From Oxytricha trifallax (taxonomy: Eukaryota > Ciliophora > Spirotrichea > Sporadotrichida > Oxytrichidae): DNA of 64,000 bases. The position numbers were made by a program, and so were the translations under genes. Below the pieces are notes generated by a model. It saw only the letters and a list, made by a program, of their open reading frames with translations. It made no database searches and was not told where the DNA came from. The stretch is taken from positions 1-64,000 of the forward strand of contig ARYC01017547.1 of NCBI GenBank assembly GCA_000711775.1. Direction: 5' to 3'. Positions within the stretch are counted from its first letter, which is position 1, and each line of letters opens with the position of its first letter. Below, one piece after another: positions 10,810-22,287 of this stretch.

Positions 10810-12250
10810 ATGGCGGCTAACTTAAATCGTAAGGCAGTTTCTCTTGGAACAGGTTAATCATTGCTCAACTTTGGCTCCTCCAAGAAACCAGAAGTAATTT
10901 ATATTGAAAAGGAGGTAGAGCTAAGAGCTCTAGAGTTTGAAGCTGAGGTCTTTAAAATTTAAGTTTAAAACAAGAAGTAGAGTGCTGAAATGGGAGTTTA
11001 AACATAAGTTGAATTGGTTGAGGAAGATAAGGAACACCAACAATTAGAAAAAATAAAAACATTTTTATGTGAAGACTGCTAAAATCTTTTCTCAACTGAG
11101 TCTAGCTTGAAGAGGCACATTAAAGAAGTACACTCTGGTAAAGCCAAGATCTATTTTAAACATGATAAAGTGGATGAAAGGTACTAATGCTCAACATGCA
11201 TGAAGTCTTACACTCAGCAAAGGTTAAGAAGCATATGCAAAAACATCATCTTAGCGAATTCTTGATTTAAGACAAGGAGACTTAAAAACTTGTACCTGCT
11301 AAAAGAAAATCAAAAATTCTTGAGTCTTAAAGAGAGCTACAGGAGAAGCTCGAGAGACAGAGTCGCTTTGAATCAATGAACTAGCCTAGAGATCATACTG
11401 TTTTAGCATGCTTCCAAGCGAAAGCGATGAGTATTCCTGCATTAAATGAAATTGAACTTAGTAGCTGTATTTTAAATTACTTGCACATAAAAATGCCGAA
11501 CAAGGCAAAGCTTATAGCAGTTGATGAGTATCCATACAAGGTAAACCCTTTCAACTATCTAATAAAAAATGAGCAGTATTAAAATGAGTTTGCTAACGAA
11601 TATATGATTCTTAGAGAGGCTTAAAGAAGAGATTGCAAGAACTTGCTTAAGTTAAATGGTGTTATATTAAGCTATTGTTTCATTGCACTAAGGCTTAAGA
11701 AATTTGAAATGACTTTAAGAGACTATCTGTCATAATAAATACCCTGATGACTTAAATGATATTCTTAATGATATGATTAAGGTGTCAAGGAGTTGCATGA
11801 ACTTGGATATGTTCATAGAGATTTGAAGCCTGAAAATGTTATGCTTAACATCTGCCCTTTAGAAGTCGTAGTTATCGATTTCAATAGAGCATTAAGATAA
11901 GAGATAGTAACTTTGGCAAAAGTTCTTGGCACTCCTGGATATTTCCCATAAGAGAAAAATGGACTAATGGCTCAGTTTAGTGGGATGTATGGACAGTTGC
12001 TGCTATTATATTAGAGAGCGATATGGAAAGTATGTCATACTTTGGAACAAAGCACGAGAAATAATCAATAAGTTTGGCTGCTAAACATATAAAAATAAGA
12101 AGAAATCTGCGATAAAATAAAGAAGATAGTTGAGATGGTCATAGAAAGAGCTCCAGCTTACCCAAGATAATCATTAGATGACATTATAGAACAAGTAAAG
12201 ACAGCGAGATTAAAGAGGTATCACAAAGACAAGCAGATGAATTTGTTTGA
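10810..12250 (+). pseudogene. TBE '57-kDa' zinc-finger/kinase gene (copy A), frameshifted
   Basis: Starts MAANLNRK at 10810. Zinc finger 1 (CEDCQN...HIKEVH) is intact. Finger 2 (CSTCMKSY) has a 4-nt deletion near 11210. Downstream are the kinase hallmarks YVHRDLKPEN, VVVIDFNRA and LGTPGYF, each broken by small indels (for example at 11790 and 11950). In intact relatives the ORF is 1449 nt, or 482 residues; here the span is 8 nt shorter. The DFG motif reads DFN throughout the family. Its role is unknown: a DNA-binding kinase encoded by the transposon. Confidence 0.9.
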
Positions 12251-12392
12251 GTTAAGCACACTAATAATCTTTAAATATTCATTAAATTCATACAAAATCT
12301 AAATTTTGTCTACTAACCCTAATAAGACCCCAACTGTACCCTACAAATCAAAGCACTTATAAACCTCACTAAGGGGTTTTGGGGTTTTGATT

Positions 12393-12434
12393 ATTCCCAC
12401 ACGCTTACCTCATTCCCTCTCTGTACACATTTCC
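12393..12434 (-). CDS. Host coding sequence alpha, segment on the far side of TBE A
   Basis: With one ATT retained, this minus-strand segment joins 7723-8282 in frame (REGMRQACGNNAIKGDK across the junction). It is open until a TGA at 12435-12437, where an intron, MDS boundary or lesion must lie. The continuous frame across a precise excision site is the main support. Confidence 0.5.
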
Positions 12435-12688
12435 TCACTTACCCCTTGCTTTCAAATAAGTATATATTTTGTGAGATCATGTTTTTTAATTAGAAAAACT
12501 CTACACAACATCAAACATCTTTAATTTACACCAAATTTTTCATCCTCATGTTTAATATGGTATCTAAGATAGTTTAAACAAAGAGATTAAAATAAATTTT
12601 AATTTTATTTATAAGCATTTTCGATAACTTATATTGTTATTGTATGATTTTCAACTTTTAACGACCTTCAACTATAAATGCCCCTCTA

Positions 12689-13247
12689 GAAAATTAAATT
12701 ATAAATAACACAAGTTCACTATCACTATTTAATATATAGAATTATCTATAAAATAATTTAAATTAATTATTATTTTTTATTTTTGCCAAACCTATTCATT
12801 TTCGATTTTATTTCACAAATATTTCAGATAAATTGTTTTTAATATTATTTTTAACTTAACACTATTAACAACGATTATTGAATATATTGAATTTTTATAT
12901 CAAATAATATTTAATTCTGTTTATAAAAAATAAATTATTATAAAAACAAAATAAATTCTTTACTAAGATACCAAGAATTGTTATAACTTGATATATAATG
13001 AGATTATTATTCATAAACATAATTAAATATTATTTGATATAAAAATTCAATATATTCAATGATCGTTGTTAATAGTGTTAAGTTAAAAATAATATTAAAA
13101 ACAATTTATCTGAAATATTTGTGAAATAAAATCGAAAATGAATAGGTTTGGCAAAAATAAAAAATAATAATTAATTTAAATTATTTTATAGATAATTCTA
13201 TATATTAAATAGTGATAGTGAACTTGTGTTATTTATAATTTAATTTT
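12689..13247. repeat. Palindrome P4 (arms about 228 bp)
   Basis: Left arm about 12689-12915 and right arm about 13019-13247 are near-perfect reverse complements, starting AAAATTAAATTATAAATAAC at the outer edge, with a spacer of about 100 bp. No ORF. Confidence 0.85.
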
Positions 13248-13329
13248 TATTGGCTCTACGTAGTGTAAAACTTAAGAAATATTATACTAGAATTTATGTT
13301 AGTTGATTTTTTTCACTTCTTTCTTGCAG

Positions 13330-13880
13330 TGGAGTCAAATCTGAAACATATTAAAATGTTTAATGACTCAAACCTATCTTTTGATGCTCTGATTCTAAAG
13401 TTGTAGGGTAGGCAAATTATTGATTAATAACTTCCTTGAATTTATAATTAGTCTAAAGTTATTTTTTTATATAATTACGCCCTTTATCTAGTTTTTGATG
13501 CAGTTCAAGGAGGTTTACATATTCTGTAACCGAGGGCTTTAGCGGTTTCATATTTACGAAGAAATCCTATATGCCCCTAACTTATCTACCAACACATCGT
13601 AATTTAATAATCAATTTTAGCATTAATTAAATATTTATACATAGCATTAAATGTCATGATGTTTATTCAGGAATTACAGAATAATCTATCTTTTAAACAA
13701 AGGAAGTGAATAAATTTTCGTTTTTTGTTGTAAATACTGATAGGATAAATTTTGTCTGTTTATTTTAAGTGTAAATATTTAAGCTAATAAAGGAGCTGCA
13801 GGATTGACCAATATTGCAAAAAATTCTAAATCATTAATCATTGGGCAATTATCGATAATACTCAAAAAGACTCAAAAATG
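13330..13880 (+). pseudogene. Decayed host coding island (unrecognised)
   Basis: A GC-richer stretch with protein-like plus-strand segments in changing frames: ESNLKHIKMFNDSNLSFDAL, then YLVFDAVQGGLHILQPRALA (13466 on), IQELQNNLSF, and GLTNIAKNSKSLIIGQLSI (13800-13880). At least three frame changes are needed. A pyrimidine tract plus CAG just before the first segment could be an intron acceptor. It may be several MDS-like pieces or a pseudogene; no family recognised. Confidence 0.4.
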
Positions 13881-13889
13881 TAACGATAA

Positions 13890-14420
13890 TTTTTTTTCTT
13901 TTTATTTAATCTAATCTTTTAGTAAATTATAAAATTATAATTAATTGTATTATTAATAGTAATTGATTTATTCTTAATTTAAATTAATTTGCAGATGAAG
14001 TAAAAATTTTTTTGTTAATTTAATTTAAATTTATTCAAAATATTTTGCAAAATAACTAAAACACTAAATTTAAAAAATACAATTCCTCAGTCTAAGTCAA
14101 TTCCTCCTGCTAGACTTATTCAAATTGTTAAATTCTATTATAATTAAAATAAAAAATGAAAGAGACCATTATTAAGTTGAATTGAAAAAATGCAAAAAGT
14201 AAGTAAAAATATTTTTCCGAGGTTCTAAGTTAATTGTATTAAATTAATTTGAAAAATAAAAATTATTGATTCTGAATAAAATATTATTTATCCTATCTTT
14301 CTTAGATAAATTAATGAATATTTTTTTTAAAAAAAAAAAAACTCATTGAAATTATAAATTATATAATATAAAAATATTCGTTGAATATAAATTTTGATTT
14401 TAAAATTCTTGAGAATAGAA
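13890..14420. other. AT-rich interval, nothing recognised
   Basis: A+T-rich with poly-A and poly-T runs; no feature supported. Confidence 0.5.
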
Positions 14421-14422
14421 AG

Positions 14423-14747
14423 GCTAATTTTTTATTACAGAAAGATTCGTTTAAGCATTTTTGTTGAAATATTTGTAATATTTTCATTTTATATACCTCA
14501 ATTATATTAAAACAAATTCTTATTCTTCAAATTAATAGGAGCTCACCAATTACTATATGAAAAGTATTCTCATTTATATTTATAGTATTATTAAAATGAG
14601 AATACTTTTCATATAGTAATTGGTGAGCTCCTATTAATTTGAAGAATAAGAATTTGTTTTAATATAATTGAGGTATATAAAATGAAAAATATTACAAATA
14701 TTTCAACAAAAATGCTTAATCGAATCTTGCTGTAATAAAAAATTAGC
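14423..14747. repeat. Palindrome P5 (arms about 160 bp, almost no spacer)
   Basis: The two halves are reverse complements around a centre near 14585, with outer ends GCTAATTTTTTATTACAG and complement. It directly abuts the start of the YHYH gene island at 14748, like P1 beside its coding island. Confidence 0.86.
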
Positions 14748-15209
14748 ACATTTCCTTGGTAATGGGAACGATGATGCTGATCAAATTAATCTTAAACGTG
14801 CAAATCTCCCAAGCCTAATAGCCTTTTCCTCTCTGTCCAGAGCCTTTTCTTCTATCTAGCTGTGCTGGACGCTATTGCGGATTCCTCCACTATACTAAGG
14901 AATTCAATAAAGATGGAGTGCTCTTACTAATAGGGGAGAAGAGGAATCTTAATGTAGCATACAGTGCGCTCTGCGCTCGTTGGCGTCTCAACCAATGGGG
15001 TTCCCATCCACTCTGGCACTTCGGAGCACTTAAAAGACATCTTCGCACCAATGGGAGCATGCTCAGATACCAAGAGAGTAGAAGTTGATCAATGTTTAGG
15101 AAGCAGCGAATATTAGACTTCCTATCACTACTACTCATTCAGTCCTGCGCTTATACCAACAGTCTCAGCGCAAATGGAGTTGCTTCATCATGCTCTTCCA
15201 ACACCCAAT
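14748..15209 (+). pseudogene. YHYH-domain protein gene 1, 5' part (interrupted by TBE B)
   Basis: A GC-rich island whose plus frame reads VGVSTNGVPIHSGTS, DTKRVEVDQCLG and SYHYYSFSP, the pattern of YHYH-domain proteins (secreted or membrane-associated, function unknown); the namesake tetrad reads YHYY here. A 1-nt deletion after FSP (near 15145) shifts the frame; the paralogue at 38550 keeps the missing base (PCAY). After that the frame reads SANGVASSCSSNTQ and enters TBE B at AAT. Removing B with one AAT gives NTQCTKDYLTYANT, continuous with 19318 on. Three copies of the downstream part exist in the array. Confidence 0.78.
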
Positions 15210-15311
15210 CAAAACCCCAAAACCCCTTAGTGAGGTTTATAAGTGCTTTGATTTGTAGGGTATAGTTGGGGTCTTATTGGGGTTAGTAGAGAAATTAGGT
15301 CTATTTACAAA

Positions 15312-16374
15312 ATGAGAAATAGAAATTAGCGAAATTTAGGGTCGATTTATGATGAGAAATATTTAGATTTACTGCTTCAGCTTAGGTATGGTACGAGTAT
15401 TAATATAGATTAAGTCAAACCAGTATTGAATTATGCAGCTATTGCAAAGCTCTTACACAAGAGTGCCTCTACTGTTAGGTATCACTGCATGTTAGCTGTT
15501 TAGCATTTTAATTCTGGTACTTGAAAGCATCCTGCTAGAAAATAAAAGTTCTCACAGCACCATATTGACCACCTCTGTGACTCTAAGACTTTAAAGTATT
15601 GGGCACACTTTCCTCTAGACTAGCGAGCTGTAATGTTCATCGCAAGTTTCCTGATATGCGCATCTCTCCTTAGACTATAGCCAACATTTATAGAAGAAAT
15701 GGTATTACTTTCAAGACTGTCAACAGAGTGAAGAGAGTGATTGATTTTACAGTGCCATTTTATAGTAATAATTAAAATATATATATGATTAAATGCAGAG
15801 AGCTATTGATAATAACATCAAGTTCATACATGCAGATGAAGCTGTGTTTACGTTCAACACTTTTATTAATAAGTCATGGTATAAGAAGTATGATAATATA
15901 GAAGTTTATGCCTAAAAAGTGAAGGTAGTCACCCATGCAATTTTAGCTGGTATAAGTGAAGATTCAGGCTTAGAGAGTTATGTGATTCACCCTCGCTCTA
16001 TTAAGCGAGAGTAGTATATAGAGTTCCTACATAAGCTCAGAGAGAAGTATAGCAACCAAGAGATCATCCTGTTTGTTGATAACCTTTCAGTTCATAAGAC
16101 TAAGGAGTCTAAGAAAGCTTATGAAGACCTAAACATAACTCCTGTTTATAACGTTCCTTATAGTCCTTAATTTAATGGAATAGAATTCTACTGGAGTTAA
16201 ATCAAGACTCACTACAAGAAGCTGCTGCTGTATCATCTTATGCATGACTTGCCTATCGATACAGTAGACTTGATTCAAAGCAACTGTAAGAGAGTAAGCG
16301 TGGATAAGACAACAGCTTGTGCGAGAGAAGGAAGAATGAATGTTTATAAATAAGTTTTAGATTTAAACGAATGA
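15312..16374 (+). pseudogene. TBE transposase (copy B), broken
   Basis: Same protein as copy A, with the D,D34E motifs recognisable (HADEAVF, VDNLSVHKT, NGIEFYW). Lesions: TGA at codon 71 (15522-15524; Ser in copy A), a 1-nt loss near 15635 (shared with D) and a 1-nt loss near 15770 (shared with C and D). Codon 97 is TGG here, unlike copy A. Confidence 0.92.
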
Positions 16375-16380
16375 ATATAT

Positions 16381-17171
16381 TCACATATTAAATTGGCCCA
16401 TAAAGGGGTTTGGCTTCTCTTTCTTCTCCTCTTCTTAAGGCTTGCTTGGACCCATATTTCTTCTCTTTGTGCCAGCTCCTGCATCTATGTTCATTTCTTC
16501 TAGCTTTTAGACATCTTTATAAAGTCTTTTGCTCACTTCATAAATAGTCTATGACTTTCTCTCTCTGTGAACCTTCGCATGCTCTTTCATTAGGAATATA
16601 CCAGTTCCAGGTTTCCCTACAAAGTTATGAATCAAAGCTTACTAGAGAGGAATGGGTGCTTCTTAAGCTCAGCGAGCCAGGTCTCGCTTATTAGTATGCC
16701 TTGCTTCTTTTAATCTTCAGGAGAAATAGAGTAGCGTTTTTTGTGAGCTTCTTCAATGATCTCTCTGAGATAACTCTCTCTTAAAGTGCCAAGAACTCCA
16801 AAGAAGAAGCTCCTTTCTGGAAGCTTGTTAGAGAGTTGTTTCTTGGTAGGAAGATAAACTACCAACTCTTCATCTTTCATCGCATCCTCGTAGAGATTAG
16901 TGACTGAAATCTCTGGGTAGTTTGGTATATCTATCAACTTTATTTCACTGTTTTTGAAGGCTTTCTTCTCATCGCAGAGTATAGCTTTTAAGAATGAAAT
17001 TTTGGTACCTTCCATCGTTGGAAGGAATAAACCCACTATAGTATATGATTAAGTATATGTCACATGCTTACCATGCTAAGTGAGGTATCGATAGAGATCT
17101 TCCTTGCTTCTAAATCTTGAGATCATTTCTTAAGCTTCAACCCTCTTCATTGCAGTACTTATAGATTCCAT
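16381..17171 (-). CDS. TBE '22-kDa' protein gene (copy B), intact
   Basis: ATG 17171, TGA 16381-16383. Introns 17036-17071 (36 nt) and 16617-16642 (26 nt) both follow GTAAG...TAG. The spliced length is 729 nt (242 residues) with no stop. The second intron contains a TGA in frame, so it must be spliced, or translation ends early at SSKL. Exon 2 carries the conserved GLFLPTMEG, IPNYPEISVTNLYEDAM and FFFGVLGTL. Function unknown. Confidence 0.88.
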
Positions 17172-17734
17172 ACTTGTTCCCACTCTTGTTATTGAATTTC
17201 AAATTTTAATATATAGAGTTCTGGATCCTACTGTTAAAAATCTTAGTATTAAATATGGGCATCTTATAGAAGGTCAACCTGGTAAGGATACGTGGAGAAA
17301 GCTGGCAGAAGCTTAACAAACTTCAGAGATGGAGCTCCATTTTTATCAATTTAGTTCCATTAAATTAGTACTAAATTTGTTTAAATTTGATTAGTACCGG
17401 TACTAAATTCGTTTAAATTTAATTGGTACCAATTTAATAGTACCAATACTTAATTAGTACCTAGTTTTAAACTAATGAGGTTTTAATGGAAAAGTTCCAA
17501 AATGGTTCAAAACCTAATTGGTACCAGTACCAACCTGAATTTATTCTCAGTTGGTACAAAAATTAAAAATATTAAGCATAAAATTAGAAAATGTATAGAT
17601 AAACTAAGTATAAATATGATGTCTAACACCTAAGAATCAACCATTGTTGTTGCAGTGCCAGCTCCTATACAAAGTTAATATAGCTAGTGAGGTTTTTACT
17701 TATTAATAATAGAAATTTAAATTTGAATTTAAAC

Positions 17735-19178
17735 ATGGCGGCTAACTTAAATCGTAAGCAGTTTCTCTTGGAACAGGTTAATCATTGCTCAACTTTGGCT
17801 CCTCCAAGAAACCAGAAGTAATTTATATTGAAAAGGAGGCAGAGCTAAGAGCTCAGAGTTTGAAGCTGAGGTCTTTAAAATTTAAGTTTAAAACAAGAAG
17901 TAGAGTGCTGAGATAGGAGTTTAAACATAAGTTGAATTGGTTGAGGAAGATAAGGAACAGCAACCAATAGAAAAAATTAAAACATTTTAATGTGAAGACT
18001 GCTAAAATTTCTTCTCAACTGAGTCAAGCTTGAAGAGACACATCAAAGAGGTACACTCTGGTAGAGCTAAGATCTACTTCAAGCATAATAAAGTAGATGG
18101 TAGATACTAATGCACTACCTGCATGAAGTCTTATACGCACTCAGCTAAAGTAAAGAGACATATGCAAAAGCATCAACTAAGCGAATTCCTGATTAAAGAT
18201 GAGGAAACTTAAAAGCTTGTACCTGCTAAAAGAAAAAATAACTCTCTTGATTCAAAAATAGAGCAGTAGGAGAGACTTAAGAGATAGAAGCGGTTTGAGT
18301 CAATGAACAAACCAGCAAATGGTATGTATATTGCATGCTTATAAGAGAGAGCAATGTATATACCTGCATTAAATGCAGTCGACATAAGCAGCTGTATTGA
18401 AAACTATTTGAATATTGACGTACCTAACAAGGTAAAACTTATAGTTGTTGATGAATTCGCATAAAAGGTATATCCATTCAAGTATCTCATAGAAGAGCAA
18501 TATTAAAATGAGTTTGCAAATGAATACATAGTACTGAGAGAGGCTTAGAAAAGATAATGCAAGAACTTAGCTAAGCTCGACGGAGTAATACTTGGTCATG
18601 GTTTTATTGCATTGAGACTCAAGAAGTTTGAAATGACTCTAAGAGAGTATCTCTACCATAATAGATATCCTGATGATTTGAATGAGATACTCACAGATAT
18701 GACTAAGGGTGTGAAAGAGCTCCATGATCTAGGGTATGTTCATAGAGATTTGAAGCCAGAAAATGTAATGCTAAATCTCTGCCCTTTAGAAGTAGTAGTC
18801 ATAGATTTCAACAGAGCAATAAGACAAGAGATAGTGACTTTAGCTAAGGTTTTAGGCACTCCAGGATACTTCCCTATAAGAGAGAAATGGACAAATGGCT
18901 CTGTATAATGGGATGTTTGGGCGGTAGCTGCAATTATCTTAGAGTGCGATATGGAAAGTATGTCATACTTTGGAACAAAACATGAGAAATAATCAATAAG
19001 TTTGGCTGCTAAACATATTAAGCAAGATGAAATATGCAATGAAATTAAGAAGATAGTTGAGATGGTCATCGTAAAAGCTCCAGCATATCCACGATAATCA
19101 TTAGATGATATACTAGAACAACTACAGACTGCTAAATTCAAGAGGTATCTCAAAGATAAGCAGATAAAATTTGTTTGA
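17735..19178 (+). pseudogene. TBE '57-kDa' zinc-finger/kinase gene (copy B), frameshifted
   Basis: MAANLN start at 17735, TGA at 19176-19178. Indels relative to C/D occur at about 17756 (-1), 17849 (-2) and 18490 (-3). Both C2H2 fingers and the kinase core are visible; from 18612 a clean stretch reads LREYLYHNRYPDDLNEI, VHRDLKPEN, DFNRA and GTPGYFPIREKW. Probably non-functional in this copy. Confidence 0.9.
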
Positions 19179-19317
19179 ATTAAGTACAGTAATACTCATT
19201 AAATATTCATTAAATTCATAAAAAACCTGCGTTTTCTCTACTAACCACAATAAGACCCCAACTATACCCTACAAATCAAAGCACTTATAAACCTCACTAA
19301 GGGGTTTTGGGGTTTTG

Positions 19318-19766
19318 AATGCACCAAGGACTACTTGACATACGCTAACACCAATCTTCCAACTGCCCAAAGGGTCACAAGAATTGTCGGTCTTGCAAGA
19401 GATGGTCACCTTTATCATTGGGCTCTACAAAGCCACTGATGCTCTATGGCAGCCATGCGATGTTGATGCTTGCAACGGTGTGATAATCGAAGGTACATAC
19501 GTCTATGTCTCCACTCTCCTCTTCCCCTTCTTCCAAGCCTGGTGGGCTCCCCGCTGGTAGTACTGGCACAGTGTTGCCACTACTCGAAAGCATTAGTACA
19601 GGTCATGTATTACTTTTCATCCTGGATTAGATTAGTGTCTAAAGGGGGTCGCCATTTATAGCTATTAGTAATAGGTTTTAATTAGGAATAAATTTTAACT
19701 CAATCAGCTTATTAAATTTGGTAGCTTTTTAATTTACGAAGGCCCCCCTATATATATATATATATT
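19318..19766 (+). pseudogene. YHYH gene 1, downstream part (array spacer S1)
   Basis: Encodes CTKDYLTYANTNLPTAQRV, then the second half of the YHYH signature (GLARDGH, then PCDVDACNG). An extra T in CACCTTTATC shifts the frame in this copy only. After about 19600 coding composition fades into AT-rich DNA and ends in (TA)n, where TBE C begins. Repeated at 23875 and 28437. Confidence 0.75.
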
Positions 19767-19868
19767 CAAAACCCCAAAACCCCTTAGTGAGGTTTATAAG
19801 TGCTTTGATTTGTAGGGTATAGTTGGGGTCTTATTGGGGTTAGTAGAGAAATTAGGCCAATTTACAAA

Positions 19869-20928
19869 ATGAGAAATAGAAATTAGCGAAATTTAGGGTC
19901 GATTTATGATGAGAAATATTTAGATTTACTGCTTCAGCTTAGGTATGGTACGAGTATTAATATAGATTAAGTCAAACCAGTATTGAATTATGCAGCTATT
20001 GCAAAGCTCTTACACAAGAGTGCCTCTACTGTTAGGTATCACTGCATGTTAGCTGTTTAGCATTTTAATTCTGGTACTTGAAAGCATCCTGCTAGAAAAT
20101 AAAAGTTCTCACAGCACCATATTGACTACCTCTGTGACTCTAAGACTTTAAAGTATTGGGCACACTTTCCTCTAGACTAGCAAGCTGTAATGTTTCATCG
20201 CAAGTTTCCTGATATGCGCATCTCTCCTTAGACTATAGCCAACATTTATAGAAGAAATGGTATTACTTTCAAGACTGTCAACAGAGTGAAGAGAGTGATT
20301 GATTTTACAGTGCCATTTTATAGTAATAATTAAAATATATACATGATTAAATGCAGAGAGCTATTGATAATAACATCAAGTTCATACATGCAGATGAAGC
20401 TGTGTTTACTTTCAACACTTTTATCAATAAGTCAAGGTATAAGAAGTATGATAATATAGAAGTCTATGACTAAAAAGTGAAGGTAGTCACCCATGCAATT
20501 TTAGCTAGTATAAGTGAAGATTCAGGCTTAGAGAGTTATGTGATTCACCCTCGCTCTATTAAGCGAGAGTAGTATATAGAGTTCCTACATAAGCTAAGAA
20601 AGAGTATAGCAACCAAGAGATCATCCTGTTTATTGATAACCTGTCAGTTCATAAGACTAAGGAGTCTAAGAAAGCTTATGAAGACCTAAACATAACTCCT
20701 GTTTAAAACGTTCCTTATAGTCCTTAATTTAATGGAATAGAATTCTACTGGAGTTAAATCAAGACTCACTACAAGAAGCTGCTGCTGTATCATCTTATGC
20801 ATGACTTGCCTATCGATACAGTAGACTTGATTCAAAGCAGCTGTAAGAGTAAGCGTAGATAAGACAACAGTTTGTGCGAGAGAAGGAAGAATGAATGTTT
20901 ATAATAAGTTTTAGATTTAAACGAATGA
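19869..20928 (+). pseudogene. TBE transposase (copy C), broken
   Basis: Carries the array-specific TGA at codon 71, a 1-nt loss near 20330, a 1-nt loss near 20597 and a 2-nt loss near 20850. The 5' part shares sequence variants with copy E (GTTTCATCG, GACTACC, GTAGAT). Confidence 0.9.
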
Positions 20929-20934
20929 ATATAT

Positions 20935-21724
20935 TCACATATTAAATTGGCCCATAAAGGGGTTTGGCTTCTCTTTCTTCTCCTCTTCTTAAGGCTTGCT
21001 TGGACCCATATTTCTTCTCTTTGTGCCAGCTCCTGCATCTATGTTCATTTCTTCTAGCTTTTAGACATCTTTATAAAGTCTTTTGCTCACTTCATAAATA
21101 GTCTATGACTTTCTCTCTCTGTGAACCTTCGCATGCTCTTTCATTAGGAATATACCAGTTCCAGGTTTCCCTAAAAAGTTATGAAGCAAAGCTTACTAGA
21201 GAGGAATGGGTGCTTCTTAAGCTCAGCGAGCCAGATATCGCTTATTAGTATGCCTTGCTTCTTTTAATCTTCAGGAGAAATAGAGTAGCGTTTTTTGTGA
21301 GCTTCTTCAATGATCTCTCTGAGATAACTCTCTCTTAAAGTACCAAGAACTCCAAAGAAGAAGCTCCTTTCTGGAAGCTTGTTAGAGAGTTGTTTCTTGG
21401 TAGGAAGAAAAACTACCAACTCTTCATCTTTCATCGCATCCTCGTAGAGATTAGTGACTGAAATCTCTGGGTAGTTTGGTATATCTATCAACTTTATTCA
21501 CTGTTTTTGAAGGCTTTCTTCTCATCGCAGAGTATAGCTTTTAAGAATGAAATAATGGTACCTTCAATCGTTGAAAGGAATAAACCCACTATAGTATATG
21601 ATTAAGTATATGTCACATGCTTACCATGCTAAGTGAGGTATCGATAGAGATCTTCCTTGCTTCTAAATCTTGAGAACATTTCTTAAGCTCCAACCCTCTT
21701 CATTGCAGTACCTATAGATTCCAT
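20935..21724 (-). pseudogene. TBE '22-kDa' gene (copy C), one frameshift
   Basis: Same layout as copy B, but one T is lost near 21498 (ACTTTATTCAC), so the frame breaks before IDIPNYPEIS. The intron 2 region is also variant (CTAAAAAGTT at its 3' end). Confidence 0.85.
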
Positions 21725-22287
21725 CCTTGGTCCTTCTCTTGTTATTGAATTTCAAATTTTAATATATAGAGTTCTGGATCCTACTGTTAAAAATCTTAGT
21801 ATTAAATATGGGCATCTTACAGGAGGTCAACCAGGTAAGATACGTGGAGAAAGCTGGCAGAAGCTGTAACAAACTTCAGAGATGGAGCTCCATTATTATC
21901 AATCTAGTTCCATTAAATTAGTACTAAATTTGATTAAATTTGATTAGTACCGGTACTATTCGTTTAAATTGAATTGGTACCAATTTAATAGCACCAAAAC
22001 TTAATTAGTACCTAGTTTGTAACTAATGAGGTTTTAATAGAAAAGTTCCAAAATGGTTCAAAACCTAATTGGTACCAGTACCAACCTGAAATTATTCTCA
22101 GTTGGTACCAAAATTAAAAATATTAAGCATAAAATTAGAAAAATTATAGTTATAAACTAAGTATAAATATCATGTCTAACACCTAAGAATCAACCATGGT
22201 TGTTGCAGTGCCAGCTCCTATACAAAGTTAGTATAGCCAGTGAGGTATTTACTTATTAATAATAGAAATTTAAATTTGAATTTAAAC

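Larger units (their letters stand above)
8283..12389 (+). mobile_element. TBE: TBE transposon copy A (complete length)
   Basis: A 4.1-kb telomere-bearing element. The ends are C4A4-type inverted repeats (left CAAAACCCCAAAACCC with one C lost; right GGGGTTTTGGGGTTTTG). It is flanked by ATT on both sides (8280-8282 and 12390-12392), a 3-bp ANT target duplication. Gene order is transposase (+), 22-kDa gene (-), 57-kDa zinc-finger kinase (+). It belongs to the same subfamily as B-E but is clearly diverged from them and was inserted independently. TBEs are known to be removed from the developing macronucleus. Confidence 0.96.
15210..19317 (+). mobile_element. TBE: TBE transposon copy B (first of the tandem array)
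   Basis: Perfect C4A4 termini (CAAAACCCCAAAACCCC and complement) with about 85-bp inverted repeats, flanked by AAT at 15207-15209 and 19318-19320. It is inserted in the YHYH gene and its flanks rejoin in frame when it is removed with one AAT. It contains the usual three genes. Confidence 0.97.

Noticed and set aside
18740..19153. Minus-strand ORFs of 94-137 codons overlying the kinase in B, C, D, E
   Set aside because: Antisense shadows of the conserved kinase frame; the same sequence reads HRDLKPEN and DFN on the plus strand.
19470..19661. Plus-strand ORF MQRCDNRRYIRLCLH in the array spacers
   Set aside because: Overlaps the YHYH half-domain in another frame; the YHYH frame has clear homology (GLARDGH, PCDVDACNG).
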